The notes under the pieces: model-generated
Databases searched by the model: none
Seen by the model: the letters and a program-made list of their open reading frames with translations, nothing else
Told to the model about the DNA's origin: nothing
In this document: positions 14,029 through 16,118 of the stretch, one piece after another
How the letters are laid out: every line of letters starts with the position of its first letter
Position numbering within the stretch: the first letter of the stretch is position 1
Assembly (NCBI GenBank): GCA_035718085.1
Contig: DASTHS010000010.1
Location: forward strand, 1-16,118
DNA from: DASTHS01 sp035718085
GTDB lineage: Bacteria; Actinomycetota; Acidimicrobiia; Acidimicrobiales; Palsa-688
Length of the DNA: 16,118 nucleotides
Reading direction: 5' to 3'
Translations under genes and position numbers: made by a program

Positions 14029-14072
14029 CGGCCTGGATCCTGCCCCGCGCCACGCCCTCCCGACGCCGCCAT

Positions 14073-14086
14073 CGAACACCAGTTCG
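14073..14086. promoter_or_regulatory. LexA-type SOS box upstream of uvrA
   Basis: CGAACACCAGTTCG matches the Gram-positive/actinobacterial LexA consensus CGAAC-N4-GTTCG with perfect half sites. It ends 4 bp before the -10-like TAGCCT and 17 bp before the uvrA start, so bound LexA would block the promoter. Confidence 0.75.
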
Positions 14087-14090
14087 GCGG

Positions 14091-14096
14091 TAGCCT
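14091..14096 (+). promoter_or_regulatory. -10-like TAGCCT before uvrA
   Basis: The hexamer ends 6 nt before ATG 14103 with no Shine-Dalgarno, implying a leaderless message. Confidence 0.55.
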
Positions 14097-14102
14097 GGGG
14101 CG

Positions 14103-16118
<2,016 letters not shown>

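Overview
The window is high-GC DNA with many GTG starts, one TTG start, and -10-like hexamers placed just upstream of start codons. Together with the gene set (a 371-residue alanine dehydrogenase, a BldC-like helix-turn-helix protein, and coaE, uvrB and uvrA close together as in mycobacteria) this points to an actinobacterium. A deep-branching class such as Acidimicrobiia is plausible but is inference only.

Left part (1-3931): a complete ISL3-family insertion sequence with near-perfect terminal inverted repeats (1-1386) sits inside a fatty-acid oxidation gene. Its right end abuts, in the same direction, the C-terminal 391 codons of a FadB/FadJ-type 3-hydroxyacyl-CoA dehydrogenase. The junction falls in the GxGxxG NAD-binding motif, and the IS end supplies a good ribosome binding site for the truncated frame. 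The enoyl-CoA hydratase half is not in the window. An intact thiolase (FadA type) follows; the two would be the dehydrogenase and thiolase steps of beta-oxidation.

Middle (3932-5346): about 1.4 kb without a standard-sized gene. It holds a frameshifted antisense fragment of a CpaF/TadA-type ATPase, a fragment resembling a phage tail or C1q-like beta domain, a 53-residue putative zinc protein, a 57-residue very basic protein, an unrecognised reading frame carrying a 7-bp tandem repeat, and 10-bp iterons. It looks like the scar of a mobile element or prophage. It also separates DNA of relaxed codon use (left) from DNA of almost pure G/C third positions (right).

Right part (5347-16118): housekeeping genes. 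ychF and ald are divergent from a shared 129-bp promoter region. ald is followed by a 28-bp perfect palindrome and a second stem that overlaps the ribosome binding site of a small HTH regulator. coaE and uvrB follow, each with a TAGCCT hexamer 6-7 nt before its start. An opposing dedA-ndh pair converges on uvrB. Then comes a two-gene unit overlapping by 4 nt that resembles the MntA/HepT (MNT-HEPN) toxin-antitoxin family, but with both the nucleotidyltransferase motif of MntA and the acceptor tyrosine of HepT missing. Finally there is a small antisense ORF, a LexA-type box, and the first 672 codons of uvrA, cut by the window end.

The most unusual items are the co-degenerate MNT-HEPN pair inside the excision-repair locus and the IS insertion that re-creates a translatable dehydrogenase fragment.
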